This document shows positions 24,441 through 36,492 of a DNA stretch of 64,000 nt, piece after piece (position 1 is the stretch's first letter; every line of letters starts with the position of its first letter). The translations under genes were made by a program, and so were the position numbers. A model generated the notes under the pieces. That model saw only the letters and a program-made list of their open reading frames with translations. It did not search any database and was not told the DNA's origin. Origin of the DNA: Purshia tridentata (Eukaryota > Streptophyta > Magnoliopsida > Rosales > Rosaceae); contig QANT01007002.1 in the NCBI GenBank assembly GCA_003254885.1, positions 30,786 through 94,785 of the forward strand. The letters run 5' to 3'.

Positions 24441-24964
24441 AGTCGAGTCACCACCGAATTTGTCATAAAATTGGTCGGAAAGTGGCTGATTTCTCAGCGT
24501 TGATTCGCTGCCGTCACTGGGCAGATGGACGATCGAAAACCATGAGAAGGAAGAGGAGAGAGAGGCGAGCACGAGGAGGTGGGTTTCACTACCATCCATG
24601 GGCGGACGACGATGGATCCATGAAAGAGAGAGAGCGACGGTGAAGACAGAGAAGAGAGAGAAGAGCGAGAATGAGAGCTGATTTTGAGATGAGGGAAATA
24701 ATAGTCGAGTCACCACCGAATTTGTCATAAAATTGGTTGGAAAGTGGCTGATTTTTCAGCGTTGATTCGCTGCCGTCACTGGGCAGATGGACGATCGAAA
24801 ACAATGAGAAGGAAGAGGAGAGAGAGGCGAGCACGAGGAGGTGGGTTTCACTGCCATCCATGGGCGGACGACGATGGATCCATGAAAGAGAGAGAGCGAC
24901 GGTGAAGACAGAGAAGAGAGAGAAGAGTGAGAATGAGAGCTGATTTTGAGATGAGGGAAATAAG
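24441..24964. repeat. Two-copy 262-bp tandem duplication
   Basis: The block starting AGTCGAGTCACCACCG at 24441 repeats at 24703 with only a few substitutions. It includes the GATTCGCTGCCGTCACTGGG stretch and the purine-rich GAGAGAGAGCGACGG part. The near identity implies a recent duplication. The open frames on the minus strand are repeated with it but resemble no known protein. Confidence 0.85.
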
Positions 24965-26548
24965 AGAAGAGATAAATGATAAACAGAAGGAGAGACAGAA
25001 AGATAACGGAGAAAAAGAAGTGGACCGGGTAAAATAAAAAGTGGGCTGAAAAAAAATCACCTGGACCGGCTAAAAAGCCCAATAAAAAGGTGGACTACAT
25101 AGGGAGAAGAAAGCCCAAACTAGATGTATTGGTAATTATCTCTAAAATAATTTTTTGGAAAAAATTAGAAAAGAAAGTACAAAAAAATCTACAGACCAAA
25201 ATAAAATAAAGGTTAGTAAATTTACTGTTACATATAAGTTTTCCTTTTTTCTTTATTTGTTGTTGTTGCTATATTGAAGGATTCAAAAAGAAGAAAAAGT
25301 TTTGGTGATGGTTCTAAAGCACAAGGGGGCGTTGATTCTATGGTATTGTGTCACATCCTAAAATAAAACCTACTAATTCAAAGTGAAGTGTGACTTATAT
25401 TCTAATCGCAGAATAATAAAATTTATTTTTTCCACCATTAAGGCGTGAAAATAAAATAAAATAAAATAATTTAATAAAGTGATTAGGATGATTATGAAAG
25501 TAATCTTTATTTAGTAAACTAATATTTCAAGAGTACTATACCTAGTATTCCTCTACTTATTACAACTTGTTGTTTAACAGAAACAAAACATGATACCCTA
25601 GCAAGACCTTTAGATTTCACTTCGATAATCCACATCATCGGTCATATTTTCACAACCTGCACAATCTATTAGGGTATGAGCTTTTAAGGCTAGTAGGGTA
25701 TAGTGATCCTCAACACCAGTTATCACAATTAATCAATGTTCAATGTAAAGAGAACAAAATAACAGTAAGAAGTTGTAAAATGATGAGAAGATGCATGTAC
25801 TCACTCTCTATCTATTCCTGTTGACACACACATAAGTCAAACAGGACTACACGTCTCATATCGTGCATCTTACCAATATGCTCCTGAATGTCCAGGTATG
25901 AGTCTATGACCGTCTATTGCTTAACCCAAATACTTTAAAATCATTTCCATAAATTATAAGATCACCAAGAACATCTCCCTTTCTCCTCGGTGTCCCAATT
26001 AACCATTTATTAACATAATTCAACCATACTTTACTCATATATGTAACATATGCATATGATAAAATTAAATGGTACATGAAGAATAATGTCATTTGCATAC
26101 GCACAATGTTAATATAATAATCAAAATTTATCCATAATCACACAAACAAGTAGGAAAAACTAATAATTCATTTAATAAGAAAATATCATAATAAGGAAAT
26201 AAATCATGTAATGACACACAGATTAATTGTAATATAGTCCAATAATTTGGGAAATAGAGACCCTACCATGATTTCTTAAGCATGGTTTCCTCTTGATCCG
26301 TTCCTTTGTGCTCGGTTCGAACAAAATTTAAGAATATATATAGTTTAGGGGGTTAAGTGATACAAAATAAGTTACAAGGGGTAAAGTGAGAATATACGTA
26401 CTTACAAGGGGCAATTTAGATAATAAGCCTTCAAAATTTGTGAAAATATGAAAATAATAAAGAAGTGATCGGATTGGTCGGATTTGACGGAAAATGCCGT
26501 GACTTGCTAAAATTCCGTGAGCTTCTGAACTTTGAACCACAGTGTACA
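24965..26548. other. AT-rich intergenic DNA, possible LTR remains
   Basis: No gene supported. TGTCACATCCTAAAATAAAACC at 25347 looks like the start of a Gypsy-type LTR, but no matching end or target duplication could be found. Confidence 0.35.
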
Positions 26549-26771
26549 CACTACAAGAAGAAACAGTTTGGGCGACAAACTTTTGGGCGACGAACTACTT
26601 TTCGTCGCCCTATATGATTTGGGCGACGAATAATCTCAATTTTGGGCGGCGTTTCTTTTGGCCGCTCAAAGACGTTTGGGCGACGGAAAAGATATCATCG
26701 TCGCCCTAGATTATTTTGGGCGACGAATTAATGTTGTTGCCCTAAAATACACGATGAAGTTGATTTTGGGC
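26549..26771 (+). mobile_element. Second CACTA-type terminal fragment
   Basis: CACTACAAGAAGAAAC at 26549 followed by repeated TTTGGGCGACGAA units in both orientations is a CACTA terminus with subterminal repeats. It belongs to a different family from the one at 19327, whose motif is GGGGCGGATAA. It is cut off at about 26771 by the Gypsy sequence. Confidence 0.75.
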
Positions 26772-26775
26772 GAAC

Positions 26776-27351
26776 TACCTTTCATTTCAATACCATAACC
26801 TAAACCTAAACCTTCATTTCAACCCATAAAAGTCCTTTATGATCCGAGGTAAGGTGTAATCCTTGGTGTGGAGATTGAATAAGAGAGAAGCATATGACTA
26901 GTGATTCCATTTCAAGTTCATTGGCATTCATTCATGAGATCACATTCTTTCTATTTTTGCCTTATTTATTTAATGCTAATATGTGAACTTGCGTGTATTA
27001 TTTTCACATATACCTGAGAGCACACAATTTAACCCAATTTCTGAGTGCTTATTGCTGAGAGTATGCCTAGTGAGGATTGGAGTTAAATTTAACTTGTATA
27101 TAACTTATCTTGACTGTTTATCTAACACATGGGTTGATGCAAAGGATAGTATAGAGGACAATGGAGAAGTAAGGTATGCATTGTAGCTATCACTTGAATT
27201 CGATGAATAACTGATATATGTGCCTTGCTTGCGATAATTGATACTAGCTGCATACATGAATTCATTTGTTGGGAAGAGTCGTTTTTAGAGTCAGTTTGAG
27301 TCTTTGTTTTATTTTCTTTGCTCGAGGACTAGCAAAGCCTAAGTTTGGGGG
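26776..27351 (+). repeat. Extra copy of the Athila 3' untranslated region
   Basis: This segment is nearly identical to 35917-36492, the sequence just before the 3' LTR of the same element. It ends in the same polypurine tract AAGTTTGGGGG (27341-27351). A 3' region in front of a 5' LTR means this LTR was, or was copied from, the 3' LTR of another, mostly lost, element. Confidence 0.85.
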
Positions 27352-29238
27352 TGTGTTAAGTGTGCATTTTTGCACACTTTCGTATGCTAACTCCTTAACC
27401 TAGAATGCTAGAACTTGGCATTTTGTGTGTTTTTGTTTTGTTTTAGTGTTTTGTAGGTATTCTGGAGCAAATGAGGAAAAAGAAGCCAAAAGAGCTACTT
27501 TCAGACATTTCCTGATCAAACTAGGGAAATTGATGAAATCCTGATGGAACTAGCAAAGCTGAAATCCTACTCAAACAAGGAATCCTAGCAAACTAGGGAA
27601 ACTGATGAAATCCTGATGGAACTAGAGAAGCTGAAATCCTACTCAAACAAGGAATCCTAGCCAAGTCAGGAAAACCATCAACGTCCAGGGCCAGAAATGA
27701 GAAATCCTAGTTGAACTAGGAAAACCAAATCCTAGTGGGACTAGGAAAACAAAACCCTAGTGAAATCATTTCGTAGGGGAATTGGGGAACATTAAGGAAA
27801 GTGTTCTAGAAGCTTCAAAAGAGTAGTGGGCCACCTTTTATGAAGTCAGTTGGGCCAAGAGTGAAGTGGATCACCCAAGGAGCATGCGCAAGGGAGCATG
27901 GGCTTAAGTGCCACAAGCCCAAGGGATTAAAAACGCTAGGGGCAGCCGCATATGCTTATGGGCCAAGGCCAGGCTTAAGTGCCGCAAGCCCAAGGGATTA
28001 AAAACCCCAGGGGCAGCCGCATGTGCTTATGGGCCAAGGCCCTAGGGTTGCCGCAAAACCCTAGCCTCCAAAACCTAATTTTTAGTGATTTCCTTTTTCC
28101 TCTTCTCCAAGGAAAGCCTCCCTATATAAACCCCATTATACTTCAGAATTGGGGGATTAGCTTTTGCACAGAAATTCAGAATTTAGAGAGAGAGAAGAGA
28201 GGGGAATTCGGCCAGCCAAGAGAAGAGGAAGCTTGGCCTTGCCAAGGCCTTGCCGACGCCGCCCAAGGGAGAGGAGCTGCTGCCTTGCCGCCGTGCACCA
28301 CCAGCCGCTGCCGTTAAGCCACCAGCCGCCGCTGCTTCTTGCTGCCCACGGCTTGCTTTCCTTTTTTCTTCTCTATTTGCTTTAGTTTAATTATGCTTTT
28401 ATGTTTATTTTTAAGTTTGTCTAGCTAACTTCCATGCTAGGGCTAGGATGAAGCCCTAGCCATGCTACCTAATTTTCTTATGGATTGTTGAATGTCAATA
28501 CATGTTTGTTCATAAATCTTGGATCTCTGTTTAAATTGATTCTATTTGTGTGGCACCTTTGACTGATCACCTTAGGTTAAATGCATCTAGATTATGTTGT
28601 GAAATTAAATAAGCTCGAAAGGATGATAATTTCAATAGGCAGCAGGGAGATAGCCTAAGAACCTATCTTTGGGTGAAGGGATCATAGATTTGCACTGTGT
28701 ACATTGTTTTGGATAGGTGGTTTATGTGTTTGACATCTTCATAGAACTTAATGACTCTTGCATGGGTGATTGCCCTAGTTTATCTAGGAACATGCACGTT
28801 AACTTGCTAGGGTAGGCCCGATAAGCTCTTAGTACATGCATAAGGAAGGTATAACGCCAAAAGGAAATAGCCAAAGCTTTTGGTAGTCAAACTTTATGAA
28901 CATACATGTTATTGATTGGATGGACTCCATAAGAATGTAAGGTAGTGTGCTAGTGGTGTAATCTGAACCCTAGTGCTTTAATTACATTGATTTCGGTCTA
29001 CGTCTTGTGCGTTATTTTTATTAGTTTCAAAAACAACTTTCAAAACCCCCTGATTGTGTGTGTGAGTAGTGTTTGGGTTAATTGAAATTAGTTAAGGTAG
29101 TAATCTACACATCAATACTCTTCTTTGAGGGATCGACCTCGTTATTTGCATGCTTTGCTACTTCGCGACTCGTGCACTTGCGAGTAAATTAGAGCTATGA
29201 TTTTAAAACTTTATTTGGCTCTAATAAAACATACAACA
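27352..29238 (+). mobile_element. 5' LTR of Athila-type Gypsy element
   Basis: About 1,887 bp, beginning TGTGTTAAGTGTGCATTTTTG after the polypurine tract and ending near ACATACAACA before the primer site. It is nearly identical to 36493-38216. It has a TATATAAA box at 28123 and two extra internal tandem duplications of ~75 bp (about 27525-27660 and 27900-28035) that the 3' LTR lacks. Short open frames in the R/U5 region are not genes. Confidence 0.85.
28123..28130 (+). promoter_or_regulatory. LTR TATA box
   Basis: TATATAAA in a CT-rich/A-rich context, conserved at 37121 in the other LTR. Likely core promoter for the element's genomic RNA. Confidence 0.55.
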
Positions 29239-29244
29239 AGTTTT

Positions 29245-29262
29245 TGGCGCCGTTGCCGGGGA
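29245..29262 (+). other. Primer-binding site of the Gypsy element
   Basis: TGGCGCCGTTGCCGGGGA directly after the 5' LTR is the hallmark primer-binding sequence of Athila/Tat elements, complementary to a tRNA 3' end and usually assigned to tRNA-Asp. Confidence 0.85.
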
Positions 29263-29380
29263 AGTGTTATTGGTGTTAATTACTAGTTTAAGTATTTTCA
29301 ATTAAGTCATTGTAAATAAGTTTTTGTTTTTGTTTTTGGTTCTGTTTTAGAATTCTGATTTCTCTTTGTTTTTAGGAACA

Positions 29381-32300
29381 ATGGAGGGATCAAGTTCCAA
29401 AGTCACTTCGATTACTCATGAAGAAGTTGAGAGGATAATAAGTGGTAGTAGAGGACTACCTAGAATTACTCGGAGGCCTATTCGAAACATAGCCGAAGCT
29501 ATGCCTTCAGTCGAGAATAAGGAAGGAGAAGGGGAGCTGCAGCAATTGCAAGATGCAAGGCCATTTAGTGAATTTTCTACCCCCACGTTCATGGTGCAGC
29601 CCACAAGCATAGCCTATCCCCAAGTGGAGGCCGAGCAGTTCGAGATTCAAAGTGGGATGATTAAGTTACTACCTATTTTTTATGGCCATGAAGGAGAAGA
29701 TCCGTACTTACATTTGAAGGAATTACATGCAATTTGCGAAATTGGTAAACTGAAGGGCTTAAGTATTGAGCAAAGGAAGTTAAGAATGTTCCCATTTTCT
29801 CTTAAAGAAAAAGCTAAGACTTGGCTATATTCTTTGCAAATAGCATCAATTGACTCATGGGAGGATTTGGCATCCATGTTCTTAAAGAAGTTCTATCCAG
29901 CTAGCAAAACCATGACTATAAGGAAGTAAATTCTTGGATTCACTCAAACTGAGGAGGAAACGTTTGGCGAGAGTTGGGAAAGATATCAAGAGCTTCTTAA
30001 TTCATGTCCACATCATCAGTTTGCTCCATGGATGTTAATTGAGTACTTTTATGAAGGGCTACAAGAGCAAGAGCGCATAATGATTGACATGACTTGTGGT
30101 GGAGCACTCAAGGAAAAGACTTTTGAAGAAGCATGGGCTTTGTTTTACACGTTGGCTCTGAATTTCAAATTGGGAAGTAGAAAAAGAGAAGCAGAGAAAA
30201 TGAGCAAGGTGGAAACTGAAGTCGCTGAACTCAAGCAAATGATGCGAGTGATGATGACCAACCAATTCAAAGGACAGCCACAGGAAATTGCATATCTAAG
30301 TAAAGAGCAAGTTGTAACTCAAGGGGGAAGTACTGAGAGGAGGCCAAGCACCATGTCCCATGCTGAACCAAGAAATACATATTTAGAAGATATGATGGCC
30401 ACACTAGCTCAAAGTACAACTTCAATATCCAAGAACACAGAATCATTCATGAGCAGAACTGAAGAGCAGTTGACTGAAACGGCAAAAGGTATCTCTAACC
30501 TAGAAACTCAATTGGAACAAGTGACTGCAACCTTGGACAAAGTGATCAAAGGAGAAGTTGACGCAATCACAACATTGAGAAGTGGGAAAGTGATAGATAA
30601 CAAAGTGGGTGATGCTCAAAGGACAAAGGAGAATGAAGTGGATGACGATGAGGATGATGTAGTCGAGATTCCGGACCCTAACGAAGCCAAAAGAAATGAG
30701 GAAAGAAAGTTAAAGGAAAAGGAAGAAGAAGAGAGGAAGAAGAAAGAGAAACGTGAGGCAGCTCAGGCTAGTAGGAAAGCTGTGGACATCTCACCTGTAC
30801 CTAGAGCTCCTTTACCTTTTCCACAGCATAGGAAGAAGCAAGCTAAGGATGAACAAGCAAAGGAGATTCGAGAGATGTTTAAGAAGGTAGAGATTAACAT
30901 TCCTTTGCTTGATGCTATCGGTCAGATTCCTAAGTATGCTAAGTTCTTAAAGGAGTTGTGCACGCATAAGAGGAAATTTAAGGACCATGAACAAGTGGCT
31001 TTGAGTGAAGAAGTGAGTGCAGTCCTAGTCAGGAAGTTGCCACCTAAGCTGAAAGATCCGGGGAACTTCACAATTCCGTGTCTAGTAGGGAATTACAAGA
31101 TTGAAAAGGCATTACTGGACTTGGGAGCAAGCATTAATCTAATGTCATACTCAGTTTTCAAAGAATTGGGTTTGGGAGAACTGAAGCCCACCAGTGTGAC
31201 GTTGTAGCTCATTGATCACTCTGTAAAGGTTCCTAAGGGAGTCGTGGAGGATGTACTTGTTAAGGTTGCTGATTTGATTATGCCGGCTGATTTTATTATT
31301 TTAGAAATGGAACATGTGCCATCTAAAGGGAAAGAGCTACCAATCATCTTGGGAAGGCCATTCATGGCAACCGCAAACACCAAGATTGATGTGAGCACTG
31401 GAAGGCTCACTATGACAGTTTTGGGAGAGACGGTTGAGTTTGATGTTTTCGGCGCAATGCGATACCCTCGCGAGGAGGATGATTGCCTGAGAGTTGATAT
31501 GGTTGATCCTTTAGTACGGAAAGTTATGGAATCCTCTCTGGATGACTCGATTGAAGAAACCACTTCTGAGGTGTTGATGGTGAGAGATGGTCAGCATTCC
31601 GTCTACAAAAGGAAATGGGAGGAACAGTTTGAAAGTATATCATGTCCAAACTCTACATTGGTTTCATCCATAGATCAACCACCTACATTGGAATTGAAGC
31701 CGCTGCCAGAACATCTTAAATATGCATTTTTGGGTGAGAATGAGAATTTGCCAGTGATAATTGCATCAAATTTGAGCAAGGGAGAAGAAAAGAGACTATT
31801 GAGAGTGTTGAGAGCCAACCGACTGGCTTTGGGATGGACCATAGCCGATATCAAGGGGATCCCACCATCAATGTGCATGCATCGTATACTACTAGAGGAG
31901 GACTCTAAACCAACTCGTGACGCACAAAGACGACTAAACCCAACATTGAAGGAAGTGGTGCGTAAAGAGGTGCTCAAGCTATTGGATGTTGGAATCATCT
32001 TTCCGATAAGTGATTTGCAATGGGTTAGCCCTGTCCAAGTTGTGCCCAAGAAGAGTTGAATTACTGTTGTGAAGAATGATGCGGATGAGTTGGTTCCACA
32101 ACGAACACAAATTGGGGGCGCGTGTGTATCGATTACAGGAAGCTGAACACTGCAACAAGGAAAGATCACTTTCCCTTGCCATTCATCGATCAAATGCTTG
32201 AGAGACTAGCAGGACACAGTCATTACTGTTTCTTGGATGGGTATAGCGGGTACAATCAAATTCCAATTGCACCCGAGGACCAAGAGAAGACGACTTTCAC

Positions 32301-34688
32301 ATGCCCCTTTGGCACATTTGCTTATCGGAGAATGCCATTCGGATTGTGCAATGCTCCCGCTACATTTCAAAGGTGCATGATGTCTATTTTTTCTGACATG
32401 GTGGAGCGCATCATCGAGGTATTTATGGACGATTTCTCTGTTTTTGGGTCATCATTTGATTCATGCCTTGAGAATTTAGAGAAAGTGCTACAAAGGTGTC
32501 AAGAAGCCAACCTAGTGTTGAACTGGGAAAAGTGCCACTTTATGGTGCAACAAGGAATTGTTCTCGGGCACATCATCTCGAAGGATGGAATACAGGTTGA
32601 CAAAGCAAAGATTGATGTGATAACGAAGTTGCCACCACCCTCAAGTGTGAAGGATGTGAGGAGTTTTTGGGGACATGCAGGATTTTATAGGAGATTCATA
32701 AAGGATTTTTCCCAGATCTCAAGGCCTCTGTGCAAGCTGCTGCAAAAGGAAGTCAGTTTTGAAATAGATGAGGAGTGTCTGAATGCATTTAACAAGCTGA
32801 AAAAGTTACTCACCACTGCTCCAATCATCAGATCACCAGATTGGGATTTACCCTTTGAACTTATGTGCGATGCAAGCAATTATGCGATTGGAGCTGTGTT
32901 AGGGCAGAGAGTCAACAAGTTACCATACGTGATATATTATGCAAGTAGAACTCTAAATGATGCACAGCTGAACTATTCCACAACTGAGAAAGAGATGTTG
33001 GCCGTGATCTTTGCCTTGGAAAAATTTCGAAGTTACCTGATAGGGTCCAAAATCACTATTTACACAGATCATGCAGCTCTCAAGTATTTATTGCACAAGA
33101 AAGATGCCAAGTCGAGGCTGATAAGATGAACCCTACTCCTTCAAGAAATGATAAGATGGACCCTACTCCTTCAAGAATTTGACCTAGAGATCAAAGACAA
33201 AAAGGGATGTGAGAATGTGGTTGCTGACCATTTGAGCAGATTAGTGAATGTGGAGCAAGCTGAAGAGGATACACTGCCTCTGAGAGAGTCATTCCCTGAC
33301 GAGCAGCTGTTTATTATCGATGATGAACTCCCTTGGTATGCTGATATGGCAAACTACTTAGCAAGTGGGGTGATTCCGGATGAGCTGACAAGAATGCAAA
33401 GGAAGAAGTTACGTGGTATGCTGATATAGCAAACTACTTAGCAAGTGGGGTGATGCCAGATGAGCTAACAAGACTGCAAAGGAAGAAGTTTCTGCATGAT
33501 GCTAGGCAATATGTGTGGGATGACCCTTATTTGTTCAAGTTTGGAGCTGATCAACTCGTTCGTCGATGTGTACCCAAAAGTGAGCAGAGACATGTGATTG
33601 AAATGTGTCATGGAACTGAATGTGGAGGACATGGCGGAGCGACCAAAACAGCATACAAGATTCTTCAATCAGGTTTTTTCTGGCCCTCTATTTTTCGAGA
33701 TTGTCAAAGCTTTTACAAGACTTGTGATAGGTGCCAGAAAATGGGAAATATAAATCAACGGAATCAGATGCCCTTGAACTACATACTTGAAGTGGAAATC
33801 TTTGATGTATGGGGAATAAATTTCATGGGACCATTTCCATCTTCATTTGGTTATGAGTACATACTAGTAGGAGTGGATTACGTATCCAAGTGGGTAGAAG
33901 CCATCGCCACAAGAACAAACGATGCAAGGGTTGTCCTCAGTTTTATCAAGAATCACATCTTCGCACGGTTTGGCACTCCAAGAGTGATAATTAGCGATGG
34001 TGGCACTCACTTCTGCAACAAGCTGTTTAGCCAATTAATGACGAAGTATGGAGTGCACCACAAAGTGGCAACCCCATATCATCCACAGACCAATGGGCAG
34101 GTGGAAATCTCTAACCGTGAGATCAAGTTCATTCTAGAAAGGACTGTGAATTTGAACCGAAAGGACTGGTCTACTAAGCTGAATGATGCTTTATGGGCTT
34201 ACCGTACGGCATACAAGACACCAATTGGGATGTCGCCCTACCGTTTGATTTATGGAAAAGCATGCCACTTGCCGGTTGAGCTTGAGCATAGAGCATTTTG
34301 GGCAATTAAGAGGCTGAACTTTGACCTTCAAAGCGCTGGGAACCAAAGGAAGTTACAACTTGGTGAATTGGAGGAGATTAGGCACTTTGCGTATGAAAAT
34401 GCGAAGTTGTACAAGGAACGGACAAAGCGCTACCATGACAAGAAATTGGTACTGAAAGAGTTTGCTATAGGCATGAAGGTCTTGCTCTTTAATTCCCGGT
34501 TACGACTGTTCCCTGGGAAGCTGCGTTCACGATGGACTGGGCCATACGAAGTGGTCAGGGTGTTTCCTTATGGAGCCGTAGAAATCAAGAACCTCCAACA
34601 TGGGGCAACATTCACAGTAAATGGTCATCGCCTCAAGCGATATTTGGAGTCGGATGTGGATTTGGAGGAGGAGAACATTACATTTTAG
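29381..34688 (+). pseudogene. Athila-type gag-pol, broken by stops and frameshifts
   Basis: Ty3/Gypsy polyprotein in the order gag (29381-about 30800; LRMFPFSLKEKAKTWLYSL, then a charged coiled coil), protease (about 31080-31450; LLDLGASINLMSY then GRPFMATA), reverse transcriptase (about 31990-32700; FMDDFSVFG active site near 32421), RNase H (about 32850-33240; LMCDASNYAIGAVLG, TDHAAL) and integrase (about 33560-34500; H-H-C-C zinc region with CDRCQKMG, then the core). Defects: in-frame stops at 29927, 31205, 32057 and 33127; a one-base frameshift near 32116; and an 80-bp tandem duplication (33336-33495) that shifts the frame. The first integrase catalytic Asp is replaced by Asn (codon 33819-33821, in WGINFMGPF). 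It cannot transpose on its own. The integrase ORF ends at 34688. No env-like ORF is seen. Confidence 0.9.
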
Positions 34689-36481
34689 TGGATAATCGTG
34701 TCTGGCTGAAGACGTAAAACTTAGCGCTACTGGGAGGCAACCCAAGCTTTGGAGGACAAAACCAACCATATGGCACAAGGTACGCTTCTACTCCTATAGT
34801 TGAAAGTTTTTGTCTCTTCATTGCATTTCCCTCATTTATGTGAGCATTGCAAGCATAGTTCTTTAAACATTGAGGACAATATTTCATTTAAGTTTGGGGG
34901 GAAAGGCTTTAATTTAGTTTTGAAAAAAAAAAAAGAAGAAGTTTGTTTTAGAGTCCAAAAACCCTAAGATTCAATCCTAATTGAATTAGGGTTGCTCTTG
35001 TGGGTACTAAATTAAAAGGCAACTCCTTGAGTGTTGATTCAATTTCAATTTGGATTTAACTATCAAAGGCTCTTGCAACATGTGTTTTTAAGGTTTCCCA
35101 ACACTTGACATGATTGTATGGCTGTAGACTTGCATTGTTAGCCTTGCACAAGTTATCACTATTCATCTTGTGCATTTGATGTTGCATGTGTATTTTACAA
35201 CTACATGTGATCTATATTTCCTTTTTATGAACTTATGTAGTGATATGCATGTTAAGTAGCTTTTATACTTGTTAGAGTAGACTCATATGACCATGTGAGC
35301 TATTGAGCCTGTACTCCAATTCTTGAGTGCACACCATTCTAATCGTATTTTTGTCATTTAAGTCGTTGTTTTGATCTCATTATTCATTCATTGGTCATAC
35401 ACTTGAAATGCACACATTTTGAATCATTCTTGTTAGAACTTCTCGCTTATTCTTTTTGAAGCATACAGAGACTACATTGTGCCAAGGAGATGATCTTAGG
35501 CCATGTTTCTTTACCTTTTAGCCGAAAAGCCAACCACATTGTTTTACCGCTAGCTAACCACTTTGAGCCTCAATTAGCCTTTTCTTTGTCATCAAACACC
35601 CTTACTTAACCCTAAGTTTGGGGGACTTACACCCCCTATCTCGTTTACCCTTATACTATGGTTTTTGGTTACACAAGAATTAGAGAGTGAAAAATAAGTG
35701 ATTGTGCATGACTTGAAGCAAAGGAAAAGAAAAAGTGCTCAAAAATACGATGCCGATGCCAAGAAAAGAAAAAAAAAAAAAACAACTCAACAAAAGAAGA
35801 GGCAAAAGGCTGGTGAAAAGAAGAGCTAAAAGTTCAAAAATTCAAGTTATGAAGTGCAAATAAGCAAGGTATGCCCTAATTACATTACAAATTCCATAGT
35901 ACTAGCCATTGTGTCTACCTTCCATTTCAATATCATAACCTAAACCTAAGCCTTCATTTCAACCCATAAAAGTCCTTTATGATCCGAGGTAAGGTGTAAT
36001 CCTTGGTGTGGAGATTGAATAAGAGAGAAGCATATGACTGGTGATTCCGTTTCAAGTTCATTGGCATTCATTCATGAGATCACATTCTTTCTATTTGTGC
36101 CTTATTTATTCAATGCTAATATGTGAACTTGCGTGTATTATTGTCACATATACCTGAGAGCACACAAATTAACCCAATTTTCTGAGTGCTTATTGCTGAG
36201 AGTATGCCTAGTGAGGATTGGAGTTAAATTTAACTTGTATATAACTTATCTTGACTGTTTATCTAACACATGGGTTTATGCAAAGGATAGTATAGAGGAC
36301 AATGGAGAAGTAAGGTATGCATTGTAGCTATCACTTGAATTCGATGAATAACTGATATATGTGCATTGCTTGCGATAATTGATACTAGCTGCATACATGA
36401 ATTCATTTGTTGGGAAGAGTCGTTTTTAGAGTCAGTTTGAGTCTTTGTTTTATTTTCTTTGCTCGAGGACTAGCAAAGTCT
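34689..36481 (+). other. Long 3' non-coding region of the Gypsy element
   Basis: About 1.8 kb between integrase and the 3' LTR. It holds two extra polypurine-like tracts (AAGTTTGGGGGG near 34890 and CTAAGTTTGGGGG near 35615) and an A-rich stretch near 35770. Athila elements often have an extra ORF here, but no coherent one is visible. Confidence 0.7.
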
Positions 36482-36492
36482 AAGTTTGGGGG
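36482..36492 (+). other. Polypurine tract
   Basis: AAGTTTGGGGG immediately before the TG of the 3' LTR; it primes plus-strand DNA synthesis. An identical tract precedes the 5' LTR. Confidence 0.75.

Noticed and set aside
25347-26548. Second solo LTR
   Set aside because: Starts TGTCACATCC, but no matching end or target duplication was found, so it is not claimed.
27979-28385. Frames of 112 and 73 codons, with a matching 149-codon frame at 36977
   Set aside because: They lie in the R/U5 part of both LTRs around the TATA box; non-coding LTR sequence.
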